A DNA stretch of 64,000 nucleotides from Cybelea sp963824595 (GCA_963824595.1 CAWGPY010000003.1:124001-188000); one strand, 5' to 3'; numbered from the stretch's first letter, positions 8,349 through 17,797 are shown. Made by a program: numbers and translations. Notes: generated by a model not told the origin, from the sequence alone.

Positions 8349-9643
8349 GGCTCGAGCGCTCGATCGCCGCGTTCGCTCGCGCGCGCAACGTCATCGCCGG
8401 CGGCGTCAACTCGCCGGTCCGCGCGCTGGGCGCCGTAGGCTTGTCGCCGATCTTCATGAAGAGCGCGTCCGGTGCGACGCTCTACGATCTCGACGGTCAC
8501 GAATACCTCGACTACGTGATGTCGTGGGGCGCGCTGCTGCTCGGTCACGCCCATCCGGCCGTCGTTCGCGCGATCACCAACGCGGCGGCGCGCGGCACGT
8601 CCTTCGGAACGCCCACCGAGGTCGAGAGCGACCTGGCCGAGCTGATCGCGTCGATGATGCCGTCGCTGCAGCGGCTGCGGTTCGTCTCGAGCGGAACCGA
8701 GGCGACGATGGCCGCGGTCCGCCTCGCGCGCGGATTCACCGGCCGCCCGAAGATCCTGAAGTTTGCCGGTTGCTATCACGGCCACGCCGATTCGTTCCTG
8801 ATCGCGGCAGGCTCGGGCGCGCTGACGCACGGCACGCCGGACTCTCCCGGAGTCACCGAGGGTACCGCGCGCGATACGATCGTGCTGCCGTTCAACGACG
8901 CAGCGGCCGTTGCGGCCGCGTTCGAGGCGCATCCGGATTCCATCGCCGCAGCGATCGTGGAACCGTATCCGGGCAACATCGGCCTCGTGCTGCCGAAGCC
9001 CGGCTATCTGGCGAGGCTGCGCGAGCTCTGCACGCAGCACGGCGCTCTTCTGATTTTCGACGAGGTGATGAGCGGCTTTCGCGTGGCGCGCGGCGGCGCG
9101 CAAGAGCGCGAGGGCGTGGTGCCCGACCTCACGACGCTCGGAAAGATCATCGGCGGGGGCTTGCCGGTCGGCGCCTTCGGCGGACGGGCCGAGGTGATGG
9201 CGCACCTTTCGCCCGACGGTCCCGTGTATCAGGCGGGCACGCTGTCGGGCAACCCGCTCGCGATGGCTGCGGGGCTCGCCGCGCTCGGCATCGTCGCGTC
9301 GGACGCGACGCTCTACGATCGGCTCGCCGAAACCACGCGCCGGCTCGTCGAAGGCGTGAGCGGGGCGATGGACCGCCACGGCGTGCCGCACTACGGCACG
9401 CGTGCGGGATCGATGTTCACGTTCTTCTTCACGCCGGACCCGGTGACCGATCTCGAGAGCGCGCGGCGCTCCGATCGCGCCCTCTTCGCGAGCTACTTCG
9501 CCGCCATGCTCGAGCGGGGCATCTACCTCGCGCCGTCGCCGTTCGAGGCGAACTTCGTCTCGGCCGCGCACACCGAGGCCGACGTCGACCGGACCATCGC
9601 CGCAGCCGACGCCTCGCTCGCCGAACTGCTGGCCACCGCATGA
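8345..9643 (+). CDS. hemL: Glutamate-1-semialdehyde 2,1-aminomutase
   Basis: 432 residues from GTG 8345, which overlaps the mobA TGA. A PLP enzyme that isomerises glutamate-1-semialdehyde to 5-aminolevulinate. Family features include AGGVNSPVRALGAVG at the N-terminus, VSSGTEATMAAVRLAR, CYHGHADSFL, IFDEVMSGFRVARGG, and the Schiff-base lysine in TTLGKIIGGGLPVGAFGG. Length is normal. Together with hemA it forms the C5 route to aminolevulinate, so this organism makes tetrapyrroles from glutamyl-tRNA and not from glycine. Confidence 0.96.
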   Translation: MRLERSIAAFARARNVIAGGVNSPVRALGAVGLSPIFMKSASGATLYDLDGHEYLDYVMSWGALLLGHAHPAVVRAITNAAARGTSFGTPTEVESDLAELIASMMPSLQRLRFVSSGTEATMAAVRLARGFTGRPKILKFAGCYHGHADSFLIAAGSGALTHGTPDSPGVTEGTARDTIVLPFNDAAAVAAAFEAHPDSIAAAIVEPYPGNIGLVLPKPGYLARLRELCTQHGALLIFDEVMSGFRVARGGAQEREGVVPDLTTLGKIIGGGLPVGAFGGRAEVMAHLSPDGPVYQAGTLSGNPLAMAAGLAALGIVASDATLYDRLAETTRRLVEGVSGAMDRHGVPHYGTRAGSMFTFFFTPDPVTDLESARRSDRALFASYFAAMLERGIYLAPSPFEANFVSAAHTEADVDRTIAAADASLAELLATA

Positions 9644-9719
9644 CCGCAGGCCGCGCGGAACTGCCGATGCGATGGATGCGCTTGCCGGGCGAACGGTCCC
9701 GCCGTAGGATTGGGGCGTA

Positions 9720-11009
9720 ATGCCGATCACGTGCATCGGGCTCTCCCACCACACCGCGCCGGTCGAGGTTCGCGAGCGCCACGCATTCCCGCCCTCCCGC
9801 ATGGCGGAAACGCTGGTTGCCCTGCGCGACTACCAAGCCGTGCGCGAAGCCGTGATGCTGCAGACGTGCGGGCGCCTCGAGATCTACGCCGAGCTCGACG
9901 ACTACGAGACCGGCGTCGCGCAGGTAAAATCGTTTCTGTCGAACTTCCGCCACGGTACCACGCCCTACGACATCGACTCGTATCTCTACACGCACCTGGG
10001 GCACGAGGCCGTCGAGCATCTGTTCCGGGTGTGCACCGGCCTCGACTCGATGCTGATCGGCGAGGCCGAGATCCTCGGCCAAGTCAAAGAGGCCTACGTC
10101 GCCGCGACGCGCGCGAAATCGCTGGGGCGCACGCTGCACCGTCTCTTCCGCGATGCGCTCGCCGCGGGTAAGGCGGCGCGCGCGCGCACTCCGATCGCCA
10201 AAGAATCCGTTTCGGTCGCGACGGCGGCCGTCGAGGCGGCGCGCGCGCATCTCGGATCGCTCGAGGGCGCGACGGTGCTCGTCGTCGGCGCCGGCAAGAT
10301 GGGCCGGACCGCGGTGCGGCGGCTGCGCCAAGAAGGCGCGCACCGCGTCATCGTCGCCAACCGCACGATGTCGCGTTCGCGCGAGCTCGTGGCCGACGCC
10401 GGGCTCGGCGAGGCGGTCGAGTTCCCCGATCTGAACGACGCGCTCGCGGCTGCCGACGTGGTGGTGGCCTCGACGGGTTCGTCGCAGTTCGTAATCGACG
10501 AAGAGCTCGTACGCGCGGCGATGGCGACCCGTCCGCAACGGCCGCTGTTCGTCGTTGACATCGCGGTGCCGCGCGACGTCGATCCCGCCGTGACGAACGT
10601 GGACGGCGTCTCGCTCGTGGATATCGACGGGCTGAAGTCGGTCGTAGACGAGCGGATCGAAGTGCGCCGCGAGGCGATTCCCGCCGTCGAGGAGATCATC
10701 GGCGAGTACGCGCGGCGCTTCGACGAGTGGTACCGCTCGCGCGCCGCCGTTCCGGTGATCGCGCGGCTGACGCAGAAGGCCGAAACCATCCGGCTCGCGG
10801 AGCTCGAGCGCCTGCTGGCGCGCTGCCCCGACCTCGACGAGCGCGAGCGCATGCTGGTGACCGGGATGACGATGACGATCGTTTCGAAGCTGCTGCACTC
10901 GGCGATCTTGCGGATTCGCGAGAAGGCGACGCTCGATAACGCAGAGGCGCTGTCCAGCGCGCGCGTCTTGGAAGAGCTCTTCGAGCTCGACCTCGATGGC
11001 GCAAAGTAA
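9720..11009 (+). CDS. hemA: Glutamyl-tRNA reductase
   Basis: 429 residues, ATG start. The catalytic Cys50 is in QTCGRLEIYA, equivalent to the S/TCNRTE motif of the family. A Rossmann NADPH domain follows (VLVVGAGKMGRTAVRRL, about 184-200) and then the helical dimerisation domain at the C-terminus. It reduces glutamyl-tRNA(Glu) to glutamate-1-semialdehyde, the substrate of the upstream hemL product. The 76-base gap before it is the largest inside the operon, so a second promoter there is possible, though I see no clear one. It overlaps the next gene by 14 bases. Confidence 0.96.
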   Translation: MPITCIGLSHHTAPVEVRERHAFPPSRMAETLVALRDYQAVREAVMLQTCGRLEIYAELDDYETGVAQVKSFLSNFRHGTTPYDIDSYLYTHLGHEAVEHLFRVCTGLDSMLIGEAEILGQVKEAYVAATRAKSLGRTLHRLFRDALAAGKAARARTPIAKESVSVATAAVEAARAHLGSLEGATVLVVGAGKMGRTAVRRLRQEGAHRVIVANRTMSRSRELVADAGLGEAVEFPDLNDALAAADVVVASTGSSQFVIDEELVRAAMATRPQRPLFVVDIAVPRDVDPAVTNVDGVSLVDIDGLKSVVDERIEVRREAIPAVEEIIGEYARRFDEWYRSRAAVPVIARLTQKAETIRLAELERLLARCPDLDERERMLVTGMTMTIVSKLLHSAILRIREKATLDNAEALSSARVLEELFELDLDGAK

Positions 11010-12522
11010 TGCCGGACGCGTCTCGCTGATCGGAGCGGGCCCGGGGGATCCGGGCCTGCTGACGTTACGGGCCGCGGAGTTGCTGCGCGGCGCCGAGGTC
11101 TTGCTCTACGACGCGCTCGCGAGCGATCCGATCGTGGCCCTCGCGCCGCCGGAGTGCGAGCGGATCTTCGTCGGGAAGCGTGCCGGCGCGCACGCGATGC
11201 CGCAGGAGGAGATCGAGGCGCTCGCCATCGCGCACGCGCGGCGCGGCCGCCACGTCGTTCGCCTGAAAGGCGGCGATCCGTTCGTCTTCGGGCGCGGCGG
11301 CGAGGAGGCGCAGGCGCTGCGCGCGGCCGGCGTCGCGTTCGAAGTGGTGCCCGGCATCAGTTCCGCCGTCGCCGTGCCGGCGTATGCCGGGATTCCCGTG
11401 ACGCATCGCGACCACGCAGCGTCGTTCACCGTGTTCACCGGCCACGAAGACCCGGCGAAAGAATCTTCCACGCTCGACTGGGCGAAGCTGGCCGATCCGA
11501 ACCGCACGCTGATCGGATTGATGGCGACCGGGAACCTGCGCGAGATCGCCGCGCGGCTGCAGAGCGCCGGGCTCGCGCCGTCAACGCCCGTCGCCGTGAT
11601 TCAAGACGGCACGCGGCCCACGCAGAAGACGGCGGTCGGAACGCTGGCGACCATCGCCGACGAGGTCGCGAAGGCGAACGTCGGGGCGCCTGCGATCGTG
11701 ATCGCCGGCGGAGTGGTGTCGCTGCGCGACGCCCTGCGCTGGTTCGATGCGGGGCCGCTCTTCGGAAAGCGCGTGCTCGTCACGCGCGCGGGAGAGCAGG
11801 CCGAGTCGTTCGCCCGCGCGCTGCTCGCGCGCGGAGCGGAGCCGATCGTGGCGCCGTCGATCGCGATCGTCGAGCCCGACGACGCGAGCGCGGCCGAGGC
11901 GGCGCTCGACGAGCTGACGTCGTTCGCGTGGATCGTCTTCACGTCGCGCAACGGCGTCGACGCATTCTTCGATCGACTGCGGGATCGCGGCCGCGACGCC
12001 CGCGCGCTGGGCGGCGCGAAAGTCGCAGCGATCGGCGAGCGCACCGCGGAACGCCTGCGCGAGCGAGGCGTCGAACCCGACGCCGTGCCCGCGGTCTTCG
12101 TGGCCGAGGAAGTGGCGCGCGCCGTGATCGGCGCGGCGACCGCGGGCGAGAGCGTGTTGATCTACCGCGCGCAGGAGGCGCGCGACGTGCTGCCGCGGAT
12201 GCTCGCCGACGCGGGGCTGCGCGTCAGCGTCGTGCCCGCCTACAAGACGATCGTGCCGCAGGATCGGGACTTCGCGCGCAAAGTCGAGCGGGCCGACGCG
12301 CTGACCTTCACCAGCGCGAGCACGGTGCGCGGCTTCGCCTCGCTGCTCGGCGGCGACCCCGGCGCCGTGCGCGCCGCCGCCGGAAAGCGCGTCGCCTGCA
12401 TCGGTCCGATCACGGCGGCCGCCGCTCGCGAGGCGGGACTCACCGTTGACGTCGTCGCGAGCCGCTACACCACCGCCGACCTGCTGGCCGCGCTCGAAGC
12501 CTCGTTCGCGCAGCCGAGGTAG
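10996..12522 (+). CDS. cobA-hemD: Uroporphyrinogen-III C-methyltransferase / uroporphyrinogen-III synthase fusion
   Basis: 508 residues. The N-terminal 245 residues are a SUMT methylase (SLIGAGPGDPGLLTLRAAELL, VRLKGGDPFVFGRGGEE, PGISSAVAVPAYAGIPVTHR). From about 255 a HemD domain begins (FGKRVLVTRAGEQAESFARALL), with the family's ITFTSAS-like stretch (LTFTSASTVRGF) near the end. HemD closes hydroxymethylbilane to uroporphyrinogen III, and CobA methylates it twice to precorrin-2, which feeds the dehydrogenase domain fused to HemC upstream. Such CobA-HemD fusions are common in Gram-positives and several other phyla. The start overlaps hemA. Confidence 0.94.
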   Translation: MAQSNAGRVSLIGAGPGDPGLLTLRAAELLRGAEVLLYDALASDPIVALAPPECERIFVGKRAGAHAMPQEEIEALAIAHARRGRHVVRLKGGDPFVFGRGGEEAQALRAAGVAFEVVPGISSAVAVPAYAGIPVTHRDHAASFTVFTGHEDPAKESSTLDWAKLADPNRTLIGLMATGNLREIAARLQSAGLAPSTPVAVIQDGTRPTQKTAVGTLATIADEVAKANVGAPAIVIAGGVVSLRDALRWFDAGPLFGKRVLVTRAGEQAESFARALLARGAEPIVAPSIAIVEPDDASAAEAALDELTSFAWIVFTSRNGVDAFFDRLRDRGRDARALGGAKVAAIGERTAERLRERGVEPDAVPAVFVAEEVARAVIGAATAGESVLIYRAQEARDVLPRMLADAGLRVSVVPAYKTIVPQDRDFARKVERADALTFTSASTVRGFASLLGGDPGAVRAAAGKRVACIGPITAAAAREAGLTVDVVASRYTTADLLAALEASFAQPR

Positions 12523-12524
12523 CG

Positions 12525-13298
12525 ATGCAGATCGCGATCGGCGTCGCGCTCGCCGCCGCCGTCGCGGCGGTCGCCTATCGGGCGCGCGCGCTCGATGCGA
12601 GCGGCGCGATCGCCGCGTTCTGCGTGGGGGCCGCGGTCTTCGGCGCGGGCGGATGGCCCGGCGCCGCGGTGCTGTTCGCATTCTTCATTCCGTCCACGCT
12701 CTTATCGCGGGTCGGGCGTGCGCGCAAGCGCGAGCTCCACGGCGACCAGAACGAGGCGCGCAACGGTTGGCAAGTGCTGGCCAACGGCGGCGTGGCCGCC
12801 GTTGCTGCGCTGGCGGGGCTGCACGCGGGAGCGCCGTTGGCCGCCGCGTTCGCCGGCGCGTTCGCCGCGGCGTCCGCCGATACGTGGGGCACCGAGATCG
12901 GCATGCTCGCGCGCGGCGCCCCCGTGTCGCTGCTCACCTTCCGGCGCGTCGCGCCCGGGCTCTCCGGCGGCGTAACTGTCATCGGGCTCGCGGCGTCGGT
13001 CGCGGGCGCGCTCTGCGTTGCCGCGGTTGCCGCACTGCTCGGGCTCGCGCCGCTCGCGGTGGTCGCCGCGGGCGGCGTCGCCGGCGCGTTGGTCGACTCG
13101 CTGCTCGGCGCCGGCCTGCAGGCGTTGCGATGGTGCCCGCAGTGCCGTTGCGAATGCGAGACGCGCGTTCACTTCTGCGGCTCGCCGGCCGAGCTGCGGC
13201 GCGGCGCGAGTTGGATCGAGAACGACGCGGTGAACTTCGCGGCGACGCTGAGCGGCGCGCTCGTCGCCGCGTTGCTCGCGTTCTTCGCTTTTCGCTAG
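12525..13298 (+). CDS. DUF92/TMEM19-family integral membrane protein
   Basis: 257 residues, two bases after cobA-hemD. Six or more hydrophobic helices. Family signatures include ALDASGAIAAFCVG near residue 25, FFIPSTLLSRVG, NGWQVLANGGVAA, ASADTWGTEIG (about 113-123), RRVAPGLSGGVT and GALVDSLLGAGLQ. These match the group containing plant VTE6 phytyl-phosphate kinase and archaeal or cyanobacterial relatives that use CTP. A polyprenyl-phosphate kinase role is plausible but not shown. The CPQCRCECE segment with extra cysteines near residues 205-230 is a feature of many bacterial members. Confidence 0.8.
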   Translation: MQIAIGVALAAAVAAVAYRARALDASGAIAAFCVGAAVFGAGGWPGAAVLFAFFIPSTLLSRVGRARKRELHGDQNEARNGWQVLANGGVAAVAALAGLHAGAPLAAAFAGAFAAASADTWGTEIGMLARGAPVSLLTFRRVAPGLSGGVTVIGLAASVAGALCVAAVAALLGLAPLAVVAAGGVAGALVDSLLGAGLQALRWCPQCRCECETRVHFCGSPAELRRGASWIENDAVNFAATLSGALVAALLAFFAFR

Positions 13299-13945
13299 CG
13301 CGACGAGTCGAAGCGGTCCGCTTCGAGCCCCCACGACGCCCAGCCGGCGGCCGACTCGCGCGCGAAGAGCTCGATGCGCGGGCGATCGCCGCAGAGCCGT
13401 TCGATCGCCGCTCGAAAGATAGCCGGCTTGCGGCTGTGCTCCGCGCGCGGATGCAACACGACCTGAGCCTGCGCGAGGTCGAGCAACGGAAACGCGCGCC
13501 CGCGCGGCATCGTCGTGGCGGCGAGCACGAACTCCGTCGTCGGCTTGGTGAAGGTCGGCGGCACGCCCTGGCCTGCGATGATCTTTCCGGCGCGGTTCGT
13601 CTTCACCCACACGTACGCGACGCCGCGAAAGTACAGCTTCCACTTCTCCAGCAGCTCGAGCGCGCGATCGAGGCGCGGCCCGGTCGCCCACATGAAGAGC
13701 GCCGCGCGTCGGGCCATGATGTCGCGCACGGGCAGCCGCGCGAGATCGTCCTGCGACATCAGCGGGTAGTGCTTCGCGGCGGCGGCGTCTTTGATCGCGC
13801 TGCCGTAGTAGTGCCACGGCGGGTCGGCGTAGACGATCTCGAAGCTCCCGGCCGGCAGGGGCGGAATCGTCGCCGGCAGCGGCGCCGGGGCGCGCCGAGC
13901 CAGGCGGGCCAAATGGCGGACGTTCTTCTCCGAGTACCGGGTCAT
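13295..13945 (-). CDS. MT-A70-family N6-adenine methyltransferase
   Basis: 216 residues from ATG 13945 (the frame stays open upstream, but that part is not protein-like). The catalytic motif IV DPPWHYYGSAIKDAAAAKHY is near residues 46-65, the signature of MT-A70 enzymes that methylate adenine in DNA or RNA. LFMWATGPRLDRALELLEKW, AYVWVKTN and EFVLAATT follow in family order, and HSRKPAIFRAAIERLCGD is the conserved C-terminal block. No restriction enzyme or mobile-element gene is adjacent, so it appears to be an orphan. Bacterial MT-A70 genes are often phage-borne. Substrate (DNA, rRNA or mRNA) cannot be told. Confidence 0.86.
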   Translation of the reverse strand: MTRYSEKNVRHLARLARRAPAPLPATIPPLPAGSFEIVYADPPWHYYGSAIKDAAAAKHYPLMSQDDLARLPVRDIMARRAALFMWATGPRLDRALELLEKWKLYFRGVAYVWVKTNRAGKIIAGQGVPPTFTKPTTEFVLAATTMPRGRAFPLLDLAQAQVVLHPRAEHSRKPAIFRAAIERLCGDRPRIELFARESAAGWASWGLEADRFDSSR

Positions 13946-14058
13946 CGGGAGCGCCGCCGGGGCTTCACGCGGCAAAAATTCCCCGGGATGCGGCGATCCC
14001 CTCGCTCGCTCGTCACCGGCGGGGTGGGTCGCGCGTTCGAATCGAAGGGGATGCATCC

Positions 14059-14763
14059 ATGATTGCGGCAGCCGGCGCACGGACGCGGATGGGGCGAGCC
14101 ACGCTCGCCTCGGTATCCGTTCACGTGCTCGCGGCGCTCACGATTCCGGCGCTCGCATGGACGGCCTCGAGCGACGTTCCCGTCGAGACCGTGAGCTTCA
14201 CGCACGTGCTCCACGTCACCGTCACGCCGACGCGCCCGCCCAAGCCGCCGCCGCGCGCCGTCGCGCAGCGCCGCGATCCGAAACAGACCGTCAGCTACGC
14301 CGACCACGTGCGGCTCGTGCGCGCCCTCCCCCGTCGCCACGCGCCCAACGAGGTCGCCGTCGCCACGAACGCGCCGGCCGCACCCGCCGTGGGCGCGGTG
14401 CAGCGCGCGGGCACCGGAACGTCGGAAAGCGACGCCGCGCCCAACGTGACGCCGTCGCCCGCCGTTCGCGCGGTCGCGAGCGTCGGCACGCATCAGTCCG
14501 GGGGCTACTTGCCCTTCGGCGCCGAGCAGCCCGACCCGGTGCTCGATCCCGGCGTCCGCAAACAGCTCGACTCGCTCGGCGCGCACGTGACGCTGGTCGT
14601 CACGGTGGGCGACGACGGACGCACCAAGAACATCGTCTTCGATCCGCCGGTCGACCCGCAGCTCGAGAGCCGCATCCGTTCGATGCTCGCCGACGCGAGC
14701 TGGGACGCCGCGGTGTGCGGCGGCGGCGTCGCGTGCCAAGCGCAAGCGACGATCAAGCTCTAG
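14059..14763 (+). CDS. TonB-like periplasm-spanning protein
   Basis: 234 residues with AAGGGG eight bases before ATG. It has an N-terminal helix (about 14-35), a Pro-rich stretch with TRPPKPPPRAV (about 57-67), a low-complexity Ala/Pro/Val linker to about 150, and a compact C-terminal domain (VTLVVTVGDDGRTKNIVFDP) with the strand pattern of TonB C-terminal domains. An internal cysteine pair (VCGGGVACQ) lies near the end. It could energise the TonB-dependent receptor at 34.2-36.0 kb. No exbB/exbD is in the window and the C-terminal match is by pattern only. Confidence 0.6.
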   Translation: MIAAAGARTRMGRATLASVSVHVLAALTIPALAWTASSDVPVETVSFTHVLHVTVTPTRPPKPPPRAVAQRRDPKQTVSYADHVRLVRALPRRHAPNEVAVATNAPAAPAVGAVQRAGTGTSESDAAPNVTPSPAVRAVASVGTHQSGGYLPFGAEQPDPVLDPGVRKQLDSLGAHVTLVVTVGDDGRTKNIVFDPPVDPQLESRIRSMLADASWDAAVCGGGVACQAQATIKL

Positions 14764-15651
14764 CTACAGAATAGATTTTCCGAGCGCCGAGCAGATGAGC
14801 CCGACGGCGAGCGCCGCCGTCTGATTGCGATTGTCGAGGATGGGGTTGATCTCGACCATCTCGATCGAGCCCAGCTGTCCGGTGTCGTGCAGCATCTCCA
14901 TCACGAGATGCGCTTCGCGATAGCTCAGGCCGCCCTTCACCGGCGTCCCGGTGCCGGGCGCCTCGCTCGGGTCGATCGCGTCCATGTCGAACGACACGTG
15001 AATCCGCCGGCCGCCCGCGCCCGCGATCGCGCGCGCCTCTTCCATCACCCGCGGCATGCCGAGCTTGTCCACGTCGGTCATCGAGTACGCCTTCACGCCG
15101 AACTCGCGCAGCAGGCGCTTCTCGTCGCGATCCACGTCGCGCAACCCGATCTGCACGCTCTGCTCCGCCTTCGCCCAGCCCTTGCTCAGCGCGAAGTAGA
15201 GCGGCATGCCATGGACGTTGCCGGTCGCCGAGCTGCCCGGGCTGTTGATGTCGGCGTGCGCGTCGATCCACACGAGCCCGGGCGGCGCGCCGTAGGCGCG
15301 CGTCAGTCCCGCGAGCGTCCCCATCGCGATCGAGTGATCGCCGCCCAAGACGATCGGAAGGCCGCCCGCGCGCACGCTCTCTTCGACGAGCGCCGCGAGG
15401 TCGTCGCAGACCTTGGTGATGACGTTGAGAAATTTGGCCGACGCCTCGTCGGCCTCGGCCGATTCGCGAATGGGCACCACCAAATTGCCGTGATCCACGA
15501 TCGGGGCGATGCCGAGCTTGGCGAGCGAGTCGTGCAGCCGCGCGTAGCGAACCGCCGACGGACCCATGTCGACGCCGCGGCGGCTCGCGCCGAGATCCAT
15601 TGGAACTCCTACGATGTCGACGCGCTGCACCGGTGACAGAGTCGTGCTCAC
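14764..15651 (-). CDS. rocF: Arginase (ureohydrolase family)
   Basis: 295 residues, GTG start overlapping the stop of the upstream permease. The binuclear manganese ligands are all present: GGDHSIAMG (H106), WIDAHADINSP (D130, H132, D134) and SFDMDAIDP (D222, D224). The SPGSSATGNVHGMP stretch (137-150) is the substrate loop typical of arginases rather than agmatinases. The enzyme splits arginine to ornithine and urea. No urease or other arginine-catabolic gene is nearby. Confidence 0.92.
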   Translation of the reverse strand: MSTTLSPVQRVDIVGVPMDLGASRRGVDMGPSAVRYARLHDSLAKLGIAPIVDHGNLVVPIRESAEADEASAKFLNVITKVCDDLAALVEESVRAGGLPIVLGGDHSIAMGTLAGLTRAYGAPPGLVWIDAHADINSPGSSATGNVHGMPLYFALSKGWAKAEQSVQIGLRDVDRDEKRLLREFGVKAYSMTDVDKLGMPRVMEEARAIAGAGGRRIHVSFDMDAIDPSEAPGTGTPVKGGLSYREAHLVMEMLHDTGQLGSIEMVEINPILDNRNQTAALAVGLICSALGKSIL

Positions 15652-16751
15652 GAGGGCCCCTGCTTCGTTTTCGCCGCTTCGAGCACCCGCACGGCCACGA
15701 CGCGCACGACGCCGGCGACCGGCACCGCGACCAGCATCCCAAAGAGTCCGGCCACTTCGCCGCCGATCAGGAGCGCCACGATCACGACGAAAGCGCTGAG
15801 GCGCACTTGGCTGCCGACGACGTTGGGCGCGATGAGGTGTCCTTCGATCTCGAAGATCGCGACGAACGCGACGGTCACGAGCAGCGCGTTGACCCAGCCG
15901 TTCGTCATGACCGACGAAAGAAACGCCGGCACGAACGCGAGCACGGCGCCGACGTACGGGATCAGGTCGCCGAGCGCGGCCAGCAGCCCGAACAGATAGG
16001 GGTAGGGCACGCGCAGCAGCATCAGCGCCGCGGTGATGAGCACGCCCACGAAGAGCGCGACCAGCAGCTGACCCCTGATGAACCCGCCGATGACCGCGTC
16101 AACCTCGGAAAGCAGCGCGACCGTGGCGCGCCACCGCTCCGGCGGCACGATCGCCGCGAGGGTCGCCTTGAGGTGGTCGAGATCGAGCAGCAGATAGGCC
16201 GTGACCATCGGGACGACGACGAACACCGCGATCACGGCGATGGTCCCGGCGAGCACGATGATGACTTGCCCGAACGCCTGGAAGCCGCGCAGCCGGAGCC
16301 ACGCCGCCATCTGCGCGGGCGCGTTCGCGAGTTCGTCGCGCATCCACGACGGCATCCGGGCCGCCCACGGATCGTTGGGATCGTAGAGCAGCGAGTGCAT
16401 CCGAGCGACGACGTCGGGGTAGTGGCGCACGAGCAACGCGACGTCTTCCATGACGTGCGGCACGACGAAGACCGCCACGAGGCCGAGCCCGATCAGGATG
16501 CCGGCGTAGACCACCACGATCGCGAGCACCAGCGGCATGCGGCGCCGCAGCCGCTGGACCGCCGGGTAGATCAAGTAGGCCAGAAAGACGGCGCCGATCA
16601 AAATGTAGACGACGGCGCGGATTCGCACGAGGATCTCGAGCACGAACTGTGCCGCGTAGAACGCGAGCACCAGCACCATGAGCAGCTTGAGCGCGTAGGT
16701 GACGCGGGCCTCGGTAAGCCATCGCCATGGGTTGGAGCGCGATCCCCTCAT
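15648..16751 (-). CDS. AI-2E (PerM/YdiK) family permease
   Basis: 367 residues with the family layout: two N-terminal helices, an amphipathic region around residues 95-150, and a C-terminal block of helices containing GLLAALGDLIPYVGAVLAF and NVVGSQVRLSAFVVIVALLIGGEVAGLFG. The family includes exporters of autoinducer 2 and several Na+/H+ antiporters, so the substrate is open. Translation is coupled to arginase by a four-base overlap, but a functional link is not evident. Confidence 0.87.
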   Translation of the reverse strand: MRGSRSNPWRWLTEARVTYALKLLMVLVLAFYAAQFVLEILVRIRAVVYILIGAVFLAYLIYPAVQRLRRRMPLVLAIVVVYAGILIGLGLVAVFVVPHVMEDVALLVRHYPDVVARMHSLLYDPNDPWAARMPSWMRDELANAPAQMAAWLRLRGFQAFGQVIIVLAGTIAVIAVFVVVPMVTAYLLLDLDHLKATLAAIVPPERWRATVALLSEVDAVIGGFIRGQLLVALFVGVLITAALMLLRVPYPYLFGLLAALGDLIPYVGAVLAFVPAFLSSVMTNGWVNALLVTVAFVAIFEIEGHLIAPNVVGSQVRLSAFVVIVALLIGGEVAGLFGMLVAVPVAGVVRVVAVRVLEAAKTKQGPS

Positions 16752-16837
16752 GCGTTCCGCTTCACCGTGCGAGCGAGCGAGCCTGGTTGCGGCTCGCGCG
16801 GGCAGGAGTCGCTTCGCGCGTCACTCAAACCACGTCC

Positions 16838-17797
16838 ATGCTGCGGCCCTCGGCGCTCCTTCCGGCAATTACCCTCTTCCTTGCCGCCGCTACCACCCCC
16901 GCGCTCGCATACCTCCCGCCGCCCATGGCGCATCTCAACAGCGACGTCCGCAAACTCGCGCGGCGGACGCCCGGCGCCATCGCGCTCGACGTGCTCGACC
17001 TGAACACCGGCTACACCGCCGGGTTCAACGCTGCGCGAAGCATGCCGGCCGCCTCGACGATCAAGCTCCCGGTTATGGTGGAAGTCTTCGTGCAGCTCGA
17101 GTCGGGGCGCTTCGATTTGGCGCGGCGCGTCACGCTGCTCGGCTCGGACAAAGACTACGGCTCGGGCGAGCTCTGCGACGCGCCCGCCGGCACGACGTAC
17201 TCGGTGTCGCAACTGCTCGAGAAGATGATCGACATCAGCGACAACACCGCGACGAACATGCTGATCCGCCTCGTCGGCCGGCGGAGCATCAACCGCCGCA
17301 TGAACGATCTCGGGCTGGCGCACACCCACCTCGCCGCCGACGTGCGCACCGACGGCTGGGAGATTCGGCGGACGCTGCGGACCTCGCCGGCCGACCTGGT
17401 TCACCTATTGGCACTGATGGCGCGCGGCGAGCTCGTTGACGAGTGGTCGTCGAACGAGATGATCGCGATTCTCAAGGCCGATCGCTTCAACACGCTGCTG
17501 CCGGCGCCGCTGCCCGGCGACGTGCCCGTCGCCCACAAGACCGGATCGCTCTTCGACACCCTCAACGACGCCGGGATCGTGTACGCCGGCGACGCGCCCT
17601 ACGTGATCGCGGTCATGACGACGGCGCTGCCGTCCAAAGATTCCGGCCGCGCCTTCATCCACGCGATCTCGCGGCTGACCTACGCCGACGAGCTGCGCTT
17701 AGCGCACTGGCGCCAGGCGAGCGGCGTGGACGGCAGCGCGCTCACTCCCGACGCCGGCTACTGGAGCGAGCAACTCTCGATTCCGCCTACGCGCTGA
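16838..17797 (+). CDS. Class A beta-lactamase-fold serine hydrolase, exported
   Basis: 319 residues from ATG 16838, chosen because it starts a clean signal peptide (hydrophobic 6-24, ending ALA). The catalytic motifs are S73-T-I-K76, S134-D-N136 and HKTGS. I cannot find the ExxLN omega-loop motif that carries the deacylating glutamate of true class A beta-lactamases: the corresponding stretch reads GWEIRRTLRTSPADLV. It may therefore be a slow-turnover or penicillin-binding-like hydrolase rather than a resistance enzyme. It converges with ilvE, overlapping by 11 bases. Confidence 0.85.
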   Translation: MLRPSALLPAITLFLAAATTPALAYLPPPMAHLNSDVRKLARRTPGAIALDVLDLNTGYTAGFNAARSMPAASTIKLPVMVEVFVQLESGRFDLARRVTLLGSDKDYGSGELCDAPAGTTYSVSQLLEKMIDISDNTATNMLIRLVGRRSINRRMNDLGLAHTHLAADVRTDGWEIRRTLRTSPADLVHLLALMARGELVDEWSSNEMIAILKADRFNTLLPAPLPGDVPVAHKTGSLFDTLNDAGIVYAGDAPYVIAVMTTALPSKDSGRAFIHAISRLTYADELRLAHWRQASGVDGSALTPDAGYWSEQLSIPPTR

